This document shows positions 32,434-41,210 of a DNA stretch of 64,000 bases, one piece after another. This stretch comes from Streptomyces inusitatus (lineage in GTDB: Bacteria; Actinomycetota; Actinomycetes; Streptomycetales; Streptomycetaceae), in assembly GCF_014651115.1 (NCBI RefSeq), contig NZ_BMWG01000023.1:1-64000 (forward strand), written 5' to 3'. The notes under the pieces are model-generated. The model was not told where the DNA came from. It ran no database searches and saw nothing but the letters and a program-made list of their open reading frames with translations. A program made the translations under genes and the position numbers. Position 1 is the stretch's first letter. Every line of letters begins with the position of its first letter.

Positions 32434-33351
32434 ATGGCCCTCGGAACCCCTTCGATCAGGACGGACCGCGCACTGACCGTGCGCGAGCTGCTCGCGACCG
32501 GCAAGACCTCCTACTCCTTCGAGTTCTGGGCGCCCAAGACCGAGAAGGGCGAGCGCAACCTCTGGAACGCGCTGCGCCGGGTCGAGGCGGTCGCCCCCAG
32601 CTTCGTCTCCGTGACCTACGGCGCGGGCGGTTCCACCCGCGCCGGCACGGTCCGGGCCACCGAGCAGATCGCCGCCGACACCACCCTGACCCCCGTCGCC
32701 CACCTCACGGCGGTCGACCACTCCATCGCCGAACTCCGCAATATGATCGGCCAGTACGCCGATGTGGGGATCCGCAACATCCTCGCCGTCCGGGGAGACC
32801 CGCCCGGCGACCCCATGGGCGAGTGGGTCAAGCACCCCCAGGGCGTGGGATACGCGGCCGAACTGGTCCGGCTCATCAAGGAGTCCGGCGACTTCTGCGT
32901 GGGCGTCGCCGCCTTCCCCGAGATGCACCCCCGCTCCCAGGACTGGGACAGCGACATCCGTCACTTCGTCGACAAGTGCCGGGCCGGGGCCGACTACGCC
33001 ATCACCCAGATGTTCTTCCGTCCTGAGGACTATCTGCGGCTGCGCGACCGCGTGGAGGCGGCGGGCTGCGAGACTCCGATCATCCCGGAGATCATGCCCG
33101 TCACCAGCGTCAAACAGCTCGAACGCTTTGCCCAGTTGAGCAATGCCGCGTTCCCGGATGGACTGAAAGAACGGATCCTCAGCGTCAAGGACGATCCCGC
33201 CGCTGTACGCTCCATGGGAATAGAGTTCGCGACCGAGTTCTGTGCGGAGCTGCTCTCCGAGGGTGTTCCCGGGCTGCACTTCATCACGCTCAACAACTCC
33301 ACCGCGACACTGGAGATATACGAGAATCTCGGACTGCACCAGCAGTCCTGA
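32434..33351 (+). CDS. metF: methylenetetrahydrofolate reductase
   Basis: A 305-residue TIM-barrel flavoenzyme reducing 5,10-methylene-THF to 5-methyl-THF for methionine synthesis. YSFEFWAPKTEKGERNLW carries the catalytic Glu. VSVTYGAGGSTRAGT, AHLTAVDHS, NILAVRGDPPGDP, FCVGVAAFPEMH and ITQMFFRPEDYL follow in the standard order. Length is typical. The start lies directly downstream of a leaderless-type promoter. A short G5-C5 palindrome (32401-32412) lies in that promoter spacer. Confidence 0.94.
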   Translation: MALGTPSIRTDRALTVRELLATGKTSYSFEFWAPKTEKGERNLWNALRRVEAVAPSFVSVTYGAGGSTRAGTVRATEQIAADTTLTPVAHLTAVDHSIAELRNMIGQYADVGIRNILAVRGDPPGDPMGEWVKHPQGVGYAAELVRLIKESGDFCVGVAAFPEMHPRSQDWDSDIRHFVDKCRAGADYAITQMFFRPEDYLRLRDRVEAAGCETPIIPEIMPVTSVKQLERFAQLSNAAFPDGLKERILSVKDDPAAVRSMGIEFATEFCAELLSEGVPGLHFITLNNSTATLEIYENLGLHQQS

Positions 33352-33401
33352 TCGGCTCCGCCGCCCCGCCCCGGGGCGGGGGCCGAGGGAGAGGGGCGGG
33401 C

Positions 33402-34241
33402 ATGGGCTGGACGGTCCTCTACATCGCATTCGGCGTGGTGGCGCTGTGGCTGCTCGGTGAGGTGCTGCTGCAGTACAAGGCGCGGCTGCGCTGGCGGCTG
33501 CTGGCCTTCGGCGGATTCCTGGGCGTGGTCCTGGGAGTTCTGATCCCCTCCGTGGTGGTGATCGGGCTCGGCGCGATCGCCTTCGCCATCGGGCAGACCT
33601 GTGTGACGCTCTCCTTCCGCCGGGGCTTCTCCACCGGCTGGGCGATCGGCGGCCGGCCCGGCGCGAGCCGCCGCCGCAAGGACGGCGACGAGGAGGAGGG
33701 GCGCGAGCCCGCGCTCCAGGTCTCCGGCCTGGAGGAGACCGGGGTCCTCTCCTACGACCCGCCCGCCGTCGACGACTTCGGCTCCGCGAGCTTCGGCCCC
33801 GAGCCGGTCTACGAGCCCCAGCCGATGCCCGACGACACCAACGGGTACGGCGTCTACACCGGCCCCGGCCCCGACCCCGAGGCGGCGCCCGCGCCCGACC
33901 AGGGCGGCCAGGGCGACGGCTACGGCGCGTACGACCCCTACTACGGCGACCAGCCGCAGCATCAGCCGCCCGGCCAGGACGAGTTCGCCGCCGGGCAGCA
34001 GCAGTACGCGGCCTACTCCGACCCCTATGTGGGCGGCCAGCAGTACAACGCCTTCGAGAGCTACGACAGCTTCGGCAACCCGCAGCAGTACGGCTCGGAC
34101 GCGTACTACCCGCAGCAGTCCTACACGGACACCCCTCCCGGCGGGGTCTGGGTGCCGCAGCAGCGCGACACCGAGCAGCAGGACCAGCCCGCGCCCCAGG
34201 GCTACGGCCCCGAGCACGACGAGGGGCAGTACCGCTACTGA
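33402..34241 (+). CDS. hypothetical membrane protein with Tyr/Gln-rich disordered tail
   Basis: A 279-residue protein of unknown function. The first 80 residues hold three hydrophobic helices (VLYIAFGVVALWLLGEVLL, LLAFGGFLGVVLGVLI and VVVIGLGAIAFAIGQ), then a basic stop-transfer stretch (GASRRRKDGDEEEG). The remaining 175 residues are acidic and rich in Tyr, Gln, Gly and Pro with irregular repeats (YGAYDPYYGDQPQ, QQYNAFESYDSFGNPQQYG), predicted to be disordered and cytoplasmic. GAGAGGGG precedes ATG 33402. It lies 50 nt after metF and is followed by a strong hairpin, so it ends the metF transcription unit. Confidence 0.78.
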   Translation: MGWTVLYIAFGVVALWLLGEVLLQYKARLRWRLLAFGGFLGVVLGVLIPSVVVIGLGAIAFAIGQTCVTLSFRRGFSTGWAIGGRPGASRRRKDGDEEEGREPALQVSGLEETGVLSYDPPAVDDFGSASFGPEPVYEPQPMPDDTNGYGVYTGPGPDPEAAPAPDQGGQGDGYGAYDPYYGDQPQHQPPGQDEFAAGQQQYAAYSDPYVGGQQYNAFESYDSFGNPQQYGSDAYYPQQSYTDTPPGGVWVPQQRDTEQQDQPAPQGYGPEHDEGQYRY

Positions 34242-34250
34242 GCCCGCGCC

Positions 34251-34275
34251 GCCGGGGACCCGTCCGGTCCCCGGC
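34251..34275. terminator. terminator between convergent genes
   Basis: GCCGGGGACC (34251-34260) pairs perfectly with 34266-34275 around loop CGTCC. It lies between the stop codons of the membrane-protein gene (34241) and the oxidoreductase gene (34294) and can act in both directions. Confidence 0.82.
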
Positions 34276-34293
34276 GACCGCTGTAAGGCCCCT

Positions 34294-35808
34294 TTACCGC
34301 GAGCCCTTGAAGTCCGCGCCTTCCACGATCAGACCGGCCACCAGCGCGCCGGACATCCCGGAGTGCGCCAGTCCGCCGCCGGGATGGGCCCAGCCTCCCG
34401 CCAGATAGAGCCCCGGCAGCCGGGTGGTGTTCGCCGGGCGCAGATGCCGCCCGCCGGGCCCGGCCAGCGCGGGCGCGGGTATGCCGCCCGTCTCGGCGGG
34501 GGTCAGGATCTCGTGCCACAGCACCCGCTCGCGCAATGCCGCCGGGCTCTCGCCCAGGGACCGGGCGGCGGCGTCGATCAGTGTCTCGGCACAGCGCTCC
34601 CGCAGCGCCTTGTCGCTCCAGTCGACCCCGGCCCGGCCGCCGTCCCCGTGGCCGGCGACCGTCGCCGAGACGGTGATCGCCTCATGGCGCCCGTCCGGAC
34701 GGGTCCGCGGATCGTCGGGCCGGAGCACGGTGACGGTGGGCAGCTCCGCGACCCGCCCGCCGAACACGGCCGCGGCCTCGACGCCGGTGTCCGGCGCGTG
34801 CACCACACCGCGGTGCACGGCCGACGCCTGTCTGGCCCCCCGGACCGCCAGCAGCACCGAGAGCCTGCCGGGCAGCGGTCCGCCGCCCGCTTCCTCCGGC
34901 GGCCGGACATCGCCCTCGCCCCACAGCTCCCGGCCGGGGGCCGTCGAAGGAGGCCCGCCGCCCGCCACCACATGATCGGCCTCGGCCGCCGAGCCGTCCG
35001 CCAGCACGACGCCCGCCGCGCGGCCGTCCCGCTCCACGACCGAGACGACTTCCGCCCCGAAGACGAACTCCACCCGCCGGGCCGCGCACCGCTCGTACAC
35101 CGCGCGGGCCAGCTCCCGCAGCCCGCCCTCCACATACCAGCTGCCGAACGTCTGCTCCATGTACGGCAGCAGCGCGGCGCTCGCGGGCGCGCGGCGGGGA
35201 TCCAGCCCGTACCCCAGCACACATCCCTCGAAGAGCGCCGCCAGCCGGGGATCGTCCAGCTCCCACGCGCCCACCTCGGCGACCGTGGCCGCCTGCCGGG
35301 TGCGCAGCAGCCCGCGCCGCTTCGGGGCGGGGTAGGGATCGCGCTCCAGCACCCGCCAGTCGGGCCACAGGGGCTCTTCCAGCAGCGGCCGCCGCGAGCG
35401 GTCCCAGGCGTCCCGGGCCCGGCCCAGGAAAGCGCCCCAGCGCTCGCCCGCGCCCCCGCCGAGCGCCGACTCCAGCGCGGTGACGATGCCCGCCCGCGAG
35501 GCGTCGGGCAGCGTCGCCTCGGAGCCGTCGGCGAAGAGATGTCTGCTCGCCGGGTCGACCTGGACCAGCGAGACGCAGCGCTCCAGCGGCTCCCGGCCGG
35601 TCTTCAGAAACAGATCCCGCCAGACGGCGGGCAGATGCAGCAGCCCCGGCCCGGTGTCGAAGACGAAGCCGTCCCGCTCGAAGGAGCCCACCGCGCCGCC
35701 GTACGTCGCCGAGCGCTCGTACACCGTCACCCGGTGGCCCGCGACGGCCAGCCGGGCAGCCGCCGCCATCGAGCCCATCCCCGCGCCGATCACCGCAATC
35801 CGTGCCAT
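34294..35808 (-). CDS. phytoene-desaturase-like FAD-dependent oxidoreductase
   Basis: A 504-residue NAD(P)/FAD protein of the CrtI/carotenoid isomerase superfamily. The N-terminus has IAVIGAGMGSMAAAARLAVAGHRVTVYE and the CrtI-type GSFERDGFVFDTGPGLLHLP. The C-terminal FAD motif reads RPANTTRLPGLYLAGGWAHPGGGLAHSGMSGALVA. No carotenoid genes are adjacent, so the substrate is unknown; many actinobacteria have such orphan members. TAGAGT lies 7 nt upstream of ATG 35808 on the coding strand and there is no ribosome site, suggesting a leaderless mRNA. Confidence 0.85.
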   Translation of the reverse strand: MARIAVIGAGMGSMAAAARLAVAGHRVTVYERSATYGGAVGSFERDGFVFDTGPGLLHLPAVWRDLFLKTGREPLERCVSLVQVDPASRHLFADGSEATLPDASRAGIVTALESALGGGAGERWGAFLGRARDAWDRSRRPLLEEPLWPDWRVLERDPYPAPKRRGLLRTRQAATVAEVGAWELDDPRLAALFEGCVLGYGLDPRRAPASAALLPYMEQTFGSWYVEGGLRELARAVYERCAARRVEFVFGAEVVSVVERDGRAAGVVLADGSAAEADHVVAGGGPPSTAPGRELWGEGDVRPPEEAGGGPLPGRLSVLLAVRGARQASAVHRGVVHAPDTGVEAAAVFGGRVAELPTVTVLRPDDPRTRPDGRHEAITVSATVAGHGDGGRAGVDWSDKALRERCAETLIDAAARSLGESPAALRERVLWHEILTPAETGGIPAPALAGPGGRHLRPANTTRLPGLYLAGGWAHPGGGLAHSGMSGALVAGLIVEGADFKGSR

Positions 35809-35870
35809 GCCGACGACTCTATCGACCGCCACCGACAATCCCTCCCCGGGCCCGGGAAAGGCCAGGTCAG

Positions 35871-35915
35871 CCCCGGTCAGCCCAGCCCCGGTCAGCCCAG
35901 CCCCGGTCAGCCCAG
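35871..35915. repeat. three perfect tandem copies of a 15-mer
   Basis: CCCCGGTCAGCCCAG occurs at 35871-35885, 35886-35900 and 35901-35915, with a partial copy to the left. The TGA stop of the XRE regulator gene (35907-35909, minus strand) falls in the right-hand copy. Each unit carries the same in-frame TCA, so copy number change would leave a stop codon. Confidence 0.88.
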
Positions 35916-36773
35916 GCCCGGCCGGCCTCGGGCCGGGTCGCGCGCCAGACGCTCCAGCAGCTCCTGCGCCGCCGGGTCGGCCGGGGCCTGGACGAGCAGC
36001 AGCACCCCCGCCTCCGCCACCGGGCGCAGCAGCGAGAAGGTCAGCCGCAGCGCGTCCGTACCGCCTCGGAGACCGTTTGCGGCGCGCACCTCGACCGTGG
36101 TGGGCGGGAAGTTCGCGACCGTCCGGCACTGCCACCGGTCGGCCGCGTCGGGCCGGGCCCGGTGCAGCAGCCGGGTGATGTCCGCGGCGCGCGGATCGTC
36201 GGGGACATGCCCGGCGGCGGTGCGGAACTGCTCGTACAGACCGCGCAGCAGCGGTTCGCCGTCCACGAGCCGGTAGTCGCCCGCGGGGCCGGAGGCCAGC
36301 TGGAGCAGGAGGTTGCGCCGCTCCTCGGGGAGGTCCTCCGGGTCGCCCCACAGCCGGCGGTGGGCCGCGTTGGCGGCCAGGATGTCCAGCCGCTCGTCCA
36401 GGACCAGCGCCGGGGCCGTCCCCCAGCCGTGGATCAGCCGCAGGGTCTCCGCCCCGACGCCGTCCGGCCCCGGTCCCGCGAGTGGCGCGGCGGGCAGGAA
36501 TCCGGCCAGCGCGAGAGCGTGCCGGTGCGCGTCCGGCTCCATCCGCAGCGCCCGGCACACCGCGTCGACGACCTGCCGCGACGTGGCCACCCTGCCCTGT
36601 TCCAACCAGGTGTACCAAGCGACGCTGACCCCGGCCAGCGCGGCGACCTCCTCGCGCCGCAGCCCCGGGGCGCGCCGTCGGCCGCCCCCGGAGAGGCCGA
36701 CGTCCTCCGGGCCGATCCGCTCCCGTGAGGCGCGCAGATGAGCGCCCAACTCGCGGCGCAGGGACCCCTCCAT
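35907..36773 (-). CDS. XRE-family regulator with MmyB-like ligand domain
   Basis: A 288-residue regulator. Residues about 10-85 form a Cro/C1 helix-turn-helix: ELGAHLRASRERI, then PGLRREEVAALAGVSVAWYT and LEQGRVATSRQVVDAVCRAL. The C-terminal region (NAAHRRLWGDPEDLPEERR) is the MltR/MmyB ligand-binding domain seen in many streptomycete regulators. TAGGAT lies 7 nt before ATG 36773; AGGA inside it could also act as a weak ribosome site. It is divergent from the VOC gene, its most likely target. The gene ends inside a tandem 15-mer array. Confidence 0.87.
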   Translation of the reverse strand: MEGSLRRELGAHLRASRERIGPEDVGLSGGGRRRAPGLRREEVAALAGVSVAWYTWLEQGRVATSRQVVDAVCRALRMEPDAHRHALALAGFLPAAPLAGPGPDGVGAETLRLIHGWGTAPALVLDERLDILAANAAHRRLWGDPEDLPEERRNLLLQLASGPAGDYRLVDGEPLLRGLYEQFRTAAGHVPDDPRAADITRLLHRARPDAADRWQCRTVANFPPTTVEVRAANGLRGGTDALRLTFSLLRPVAEAGVLLLVQAPADPAAQELLERLARDPARGRPGLG

Positions 36774-36851
36774 GCCGATGATCCTATGAGTCTCGCTCAC
36801 CCCATGAACGGTGGCCTGTCTACGGCGGCCGGTCAAGGAGAGCCTGGCGGC

Positions 36852-37295
36852 ATGACAGCGAACAGCACGAACACGAACCAGCGGCCCTCCCCGGTGTGGC
36901 GGCGGCGCAACGACTCGTCCGGCCTCACCGAACCCCGTGTCCTCGTCCGGGTCTTCCTCCGGCCCGGAGCCCTGGACGCGGGCATCGACTTCTACGAGCG
37001 CCTCCAGGGGACGGAGGCCGACGCCAGGTTCTCCTTCGGCGCGCTCCGGCTCGCGACGGTCGGCGCGTTCCTTCTCATCGAGGGCGGCGAGGAGGAGGTG
37101 CGGCCCTACCGCGCGACGGCCGGAACCCTGCTGGTGGCCGATGTGCGGCCGTACCACGACCGGCTCCTCGCGGCGGGCGCGGAGATCACCGTCCCGCTCC
37201 AGGAGGTCCCCACCGGCATGGGATTCAATGTCCGGCACCCCGACGGCACGGAGGTCGAGTACGTCCACCACCGGCCCACCGCCACCGGCGACTGA
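36852..37295 (+). CDS. VOC-family (glyoxalase/bleomycin-resistance-like) protein
   Basis: A 148-residue single VOC-fold protein. After a Thr/Asn-rich N-terminus comes RVFLRPGALDAGIDFYERLQG, then FSFGALRLATVGAFLLIEGG and the closing NVRHPDGTEVEYVHHRP, which carries the C-terminal metal Glu. Function is not assignable. ATG 36852 is preceded by GGAGAG about 10 nt upstream; an ATG at 36786 in the same frame overlaps the regulator promoter. Its position opposite the XRE regulator suggests control by it. Confidence 0.78.
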   Translation: MTANSTNTNQRPSPVWRRRNDSSGLTEPRVLVRVFLRPGALDAGIDFYERLQGTEADARFSFGALRLATVGAFLLIEGGEEEVRPYRATAGTLLVADVRPYHDRLLAAGAEITVPLQEVPTGMGFNVRHPDGTEVEYVHHRPTATGD

Positions 37296-37302
37296 ACGGC
37301 GC

Positions 37303-37941
37303 TCACTCCGGAGGCCGGATCCCCGGCGTACCCACTGACGCGCCCGCCGAGTCCGCCAGCCGCCGTTCCTCCCGGCGCTGGGCCCGACGGCGCCGGAACC
37401 GCCGGATCCGCGAGGCGAGGAAGAACAGCGCGACGATCCCCAGCGCCAGCAGTGTCGCGGCGATGATCGCCGCCGCCACCGGGTTGAAGAGGGCGAAGGC
37501 GAGAATGCCGCTCGCCCCCACGTCCTCCGCCGTGCTCAGGGCGACATTGCTGAACGGCTCCGGCGAGGTGTTGACCGCCATCCTGGTGCCCGCCTTGACC
37601 AGATGGCTCATCAGCGCGGTCGTGCCGCCCACCGCCCCGGCGGTGATCTCCGGCAGCGAGCCGGACTCACCGGCCAGCAGCGCGGCCACCACCGCGCCCG
37701 CCACCGGCCGGATCACGGTGTGGACGGTGTCCCACACGGAGTCGACGTACGGGATCTTGTCGGCCACCGCCTCACACAGGAAGAGCACCCCGGCGACGAC
37801 CAGGACATCGGTCCGCTGGAGCGCCTCGGGCACCTCGTCGGTGATCCCGGCGGCCCCGAACAGGCCCAGCAGCAGAACCACCGCGTAGGCGTTGATCCCG
37901 CTGGCCCAGCCGCTCGTGAAGACAAGGGGGAGTACGGACAC
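37303..37941 (-). CDS. DUF4126-domain membrane protein
   Basis: A 212-residue protein with about five hydrophobic helices. It opens LPLVFTSGWASGINAYAVVL, the DUF4126 signature, and has a Gly/Thr-rich loop GAVGGTTALMSHLVKAG; the C-terminus is strongly basic (RIRRFRRRRAQRREERRL), placing it in the cytoplasm. Function unknown. TACGAT ends 7 nt before GTG 37941 and no ribosome site is present, so transcription is probably leaderless. It is convergent with the VOC gene with 7 nt between them. Confidence 0.84.
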   Translation of the reverse strand: MSVLPLVFTSGWASGINAYAVVLLLGLFGAAGITDEVPEALQRTDVLVVAGVLFLCEAVADKIPYVDSVWDTVHTVIRPVAGAVVAALLAGESGSLPEITAGAVGGTTALMSHLVKAGTRMAVNTSPEPFSNVALSTAEDVGASGILAFALFNPVAAAIIAATLLALGIVALFFLASRIRRFRRRRAQRREERRLADSAGASVGTPGIRPPE

Positions 37942-38260
37942 GGGGGCGATCGTAACCAGTGGGGACCGGGGAACGGGCGGCAGCGCGCGGCTGAGTACGG
38001 ATACCTATACCTAGCCCCGCGAATGAGTACGCGCGCGGATGGGACGCCCCCGCCGGGGACGGAAGAGTGGAGCACACCGAGGGGGACGCGGCACCGGCAC
38101 CGCCGACACGGGGCGGCGGAACGGCGCGGCTCCCCCGGAGTGACGGGGGAGCAGGACGGGGCACCTCCCGCGAGGGAGGTCCCCGGCACCACGGGGGGAC
38201 CCGGGGGAACACATCCGGGACACGGGGGGATCACGGGGGAGGAGTACGGGGGAAGCGGGG
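37942..38260. other. intergenic G-rich region, no gene supported
   Basis: Contains the DUF4126 promoter at its left edge. The rest is low-complexity. The plus strand carries runs G6, G5, G3, G6, G5, G5 and G6 between 38193 and 38262, a potential G-quadruplex. A plus-strand frame at 38067 lacks a ribosome site and has biased Gly/Arg/Thr composition, so it is not called. Confidence 0.6.
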
Positions 38261-38327
38261 GGAGACGGAAAGCGCCGGTTCGGCGGAGACTCGGGGGAGT
38301 CCCGCCGGACCGGCGCTTTCCGTCTCC
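38261..38327. terminator. very long hairpin downstream of the TetR gene
   Basis: A 19-bp perfect stem (38261-38279 with 38309-38327) continues inward as CGGCGG/CCGCCG and GACT/AGTC, giving nearly 30 pairs. It starts 25 nt after the TetR-gene stop on the minus strand and would terminate the ABC-YhgE-TetR operon. Confidence 0.87.
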
Positions 38328-38352
38328 TGCTGGGGCCCCGGGCCCGGCCCCG

Positions 38353-38970
38353 TCAGCGCCCGCCGACCCGCCCGTGCAGCAGCCGCGACAGCGCCGAGTG
38401 CACATCGTCCAGCGACCGCTCCCGCTGGAACGACTGCCAGTCCAGCGCCGCCACCAGCACCATCCCCACCAGCGCCGCCGCGGTGAGCGGGATGTCGATC
38501 TCCTCGCTCAGCTCGCCGTTCTCGACGGCCTCCCGCAGCACCGTCTCGACCACCGCCACCGCCTGCTGACGCACCACCAGCAGCGTCGACTGCCAGGCCC
38601 GGTTGGTGCGCCACAGCTCGGCGACGAAGAGCTGGGTGAAGGCCGGATAGCGGTCGATGAAGGCCAGTCCGGCCCTGATCATCTCGTCCAGCGCCTCGAC
38701 CTTGGTGCCGCCGCGCGCCGCCGTGTCGTCCGCCGCCGACTGCAAGGACGCCGTCAGCAGACCGACGCCGTACCGCAGCAACTCCTCGAACAGCTCGGTC
38801 TTGCTCTTGAAGTTGTAGTAGACCGTGCCCTTGGCGACCCCCGCGCGCTCGGCGATCTCGTCCACCGTGGTGGCGGAGAAGCCCTGCTCGGCTATGAGCG
38901 TCACGGCGGCCTCGTAGAGCTTCGCCCGGGTCGCCCGGCGTCTGGTGCTGCTGCTGTCGCTCGCGTCCAT
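38353..38970 (-). CDS. TetR-family repressor of the YhgE operon
   Basis: A 205-residue repressor. The N-terminal helix-turn-helix reads RAKLYEAAVTLIAEQGF, then TTVDEIAERAGVAKGTVYYNF; the rest is an all-helical ligand domain. The likely operator is the inverted repeat at 42020-42033 in the promoter of the operon, so it would regulate its own expression and the exporter genes. ATG 38970 starts the conserved part and has GAGAAT 7 nt upstream, giving an internal promoter. A GTG at 39060 overlaps the YhgE stop (GTGA) and would add 30 Gly/Ser-rich residues; translational coupling from it is possible. Confidence 0.85.
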   Translation of the reverse strand: MDASDSSSTRRRATRAKLYEAAVTLIAEQGFSATTVDEIAERAGVAKGTVYYNFKSKTELFEELLRYGVGLLTASLQSAADDTAARGGTKVEALDEMIRAGLAFIDRYPAFTQLFVAELWRTNRAWQSTLLVVRQQAVAVVETVLREAVENGELSEEIDIPLTAAALVGMVLVAALDWQSFQRERSLDDVHSALSRLLHGRVGGR

Positions 38971-39056
38971 GGCGCCGATTCTCACAGGTCTCGCGGGTTT
39001 CACGGGCTCCGTTCCGCCGCGAGACCCGCCGCCGGACCCGTCGCGGGCCGGCCCGC

Positions 39057-41210
39057 TCACAGGCTCAGCTCAGGATGGAGCCGGTCCAGCGTCCACACCT
39101 GCTTGCGCCGCGCGGACAGCGCGGTGAGCGCCAGCGCGCCCGCGGTGAAGGCGAGCAGTACCGCGCTCGCCTGCCACACCGGGTCGAGCCCGCCGCCCGT
39201 GATCAGCCTGCGCAGGGCCTCCACCACATGGCTCATCGGCAGGAACGGATGGATCGCGTTGAAGAACGCCGGGCTGGTCTGGACGGGATAGGTGCCGCCC
39301 GCCGAGGTCAGCTGGAGCATCAGCACCGCCAGGACGAGGATCCGCCCGGCCGCGCCGAAGCGGGCGTTCAGCCACTGGATGATCGAGGCGAAGCAGCCGA
39401 TGACGAGGGCGAGGAAGGCGACCGTGCCGCCCGCGTGCGCCATCTGGAGCCCCAGCGACCAGTGCAGCACCGCCATCAGTGCGCCGACCTGCACCAGCCC
39501 GATGGCCACCACCGGCAGCCAGCCCGCCAGCGCGATCCGCCAGGCCGAGCCGCCCGCCGCGAGCGCCCGCCGGTTCATCGGAGCGATGATCATGTACGCG
39601 ACCATCGCGCCGACCCAGAGGGAGAGCGGGATGAAGTACGGCGCGAACCCGGTGCCGTAGTTGGGGGCCTTGTTCAGGGTCTGGTTCGCCAGCTGGATGG
39701 GGTCGGCCATCACCTCCGTACGCCGGTCACGGTCCTTCTCGTCGTAGTCGGGGATCTTGGCCGCACCGTCGTGCAGTCCGCCGGCCAGCTCGGCGGAGCC
39801 GTCGGCGAGCTTGAACAGGCCGCCGTCCAGGGCCCCGGCGCCCTTCTTGAGCTTGTCCACCCCGCTGTCGATCTCACTGGACCCCGACTGGGCCCCGGAC
39901 AGCCCGGTGCGCAGCTCGGTCAGTCCCCGCGAGATGCTCTGCGCGCCCGAGTCGAGCGCGCCCACCTTGTCGAGGGCGCCCGCCAGATCGCTCTCCAGCC
40001 CGGGCGAGCGCGCGGCGAGGGCCGTCGACTTCTTCTCCAGGTCGGCGACGCGGGCGTCGAGCGCGCGCAGCTCCTCCTGGTTGTCCTTGACCAGAGCGCT
40101 GACGCCCGCCGCCGCCGTGGCGGTCTCGGCGGCCAGGGCCGTGGCGCGCTCCAGCGCCGGGCAGGCGGCGGGAGCGGCCGTCTCCTCGGCCGTGCCAGCC
40201 GCCGCGCCCTCCACCGGAGGCTCCGCCGGTGCCTTCGCCGGTGCCTTCGCCGGGTCGACGCACTGCGCCCGGTGGACCGCGGCCAGCTCGTCGGAGGCCT
40301 TCTGCGCCCGGGCCGCCGCGCCCGGGGCCGCGGTCGTCAGCTCGCCCAGTCCGGAACGAATGGTCTTGGAGGCCTCGGTGACCAGCCGGGCCGCCTCGCC
40401 GATCGACTTGCCGTCGTTCTTCAGATAGGGGCGGACACCGTCGGCGATGCCGTTGACCCGCTCGTTGGCCGCCCGGGTGCCGCCGGCGAGCTGCCGGGCG
40501 GCGGCCTCCAGATCGCCCGCGCCCTTGTTCAGCTCGGCGAGCCCGCCGGTCAGTCTGCCGGTGTTGTCCTTGGCGTTCCGCAGGCCGTCGGCGAGCTTCT
40601 TGGAGCTCTCCTTCGCGTCCCCGATGCCGCCCTTCAGATCGTCGGCGCCCTTCGCCGCGTCCTCGGTCGCGCCGTGGATGTCGGAGAAGGAGATGAAGAT
40701 CCGGTCCAGGAACGACCGCGACGCCTTGGTGGACGCGGCGGTGCGCACCTCTGCGAACACCGTCCGCGAAACCTGCCCGACGATGTAATTGTTCGCGTCG
40801 TTGGTGCGGACCTGGAGGGCGCCGGCCTCCGGGCTGTCCCCGGAACCGGACGCGACGCGCTCGCTGAAGTCCTTCGGCATGGTCAGCGAGAGGTAGTACG
40901 CGCCGTCCTCGACGCCCTCGCGGGCCCTGGCCGCGCTCACCTCGTGCCAGTCGAAGACATCGCTGTCACGCAGCTTCTCGGCGATCTCGTCGCCGGCCGT
41001 GACCTTCTTGCCGTCGGCGGTGGCCCCCTTGTCGTCGTTGACGAGGGCGACCGGGATCCGGTCCAGCCGGCCGTACGGGTCCCAGAACGACCACAGGTAC
41101 AGCGCGCCGTACAGCAGCGGCAGCAGCACGATCGCGACCACCGCCGCCCGGGGCAGCCTGCCCCTGCCGAATCGCCTCAGCTCAAGCGCGGCCAGTCTCG
41201 GCGAACGCAT
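39057..41210 (-). CDS. YhgE/Pip-type ABC-2 membrane protein
   Basis: A 717-residue protein of the YhgE/Pip family. One N-terminal helix (VVAIVLLPLLYGALYLWSF) is followed by a large extracytoplasmic region of about 430 residues containing alternating small-residue helices (GAEDLKGG-like periodicity, for example LKGGIGDAKESSKKLADGL), likely coiled-coil. Five C-terminal helices follow (LWVGAMVAYMIIAPM and others). Family members are linked to type VII secretion, phage reception and lipid or drug export. Its start lies 29 nt inside the upstream ABC gene, so the two are coupled. Confidence 0.88.
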   Translation of the reverse strand: MRSPRLAALELRRFGRGRLPRAAVVAIVLLPLLYGALYLWSFWDPYGRLDRIPVALVNDDKGATADGKKVTAGDEIAEKLRDSDVFDWHEVSAARAREGVEDGAYYLSLTMPKDFSERVASGSGDSPEAGALQVRTNDANNYIVGQVSRTVFAEVRTAASTKASRSFLDRIFISFSDIHGATEDAAKGADDLKGGIGDAKESSKKLADGLRNAKDNTGRLTGGLAELNKGAGDLEAAARQLAGGTRAANERVNGIADGVRPYLKNDGKSIGEAARLVTEASKTIRSGLGELTTAAPGAAARAQKASDELAAVHRAQCVDPAKAPAKAPAEPPVEGAAAGTAEETAAPAACPALERATALAAETATAAAGVSALVKDNQEELRALDARVADLEKKSTALAARSPGLESDLAGALDKVGALDSGAQSISRGLTELRTGLSGAQSGSSEIDSGVDKLKKGAGALDGGLFKLADGSAELAGGLHDGAAKIPDYDEKDRDRRTEVMADPIQLANQTLNKAPNYGTGFAPYFIPLSLWVGAMVAYMIIAPMNRRALAAGGSAWRIALAGWLPVVAIGLVQVGALMAVLHWSLGLQMAHAGGTVAFLALVIGCFASIIQWLNARFGAAGRILVLAVLMLQLTSAGGTYPVQTSPAFFNAIHPFLPMSHVVEALRRLITGGGLDPVWQASAVLLAFTAGALALTALSARRKQVWTLDRLHPELSL

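Noticed and set aside
38067..38486. Possible small plus-strand gene in the G-rich intergenic region
   Set aside because: Starts without a ribosome site, reads through the terminator hairpin and into the TetR gene complement.
39058..39060. Upstream GTG start of the TetR gene overlapping the YhgE stop
   Set aside because: The added 30 residues are Gly/Ser/Pro-rich and precede the conserved domain; kept only as an alternative.
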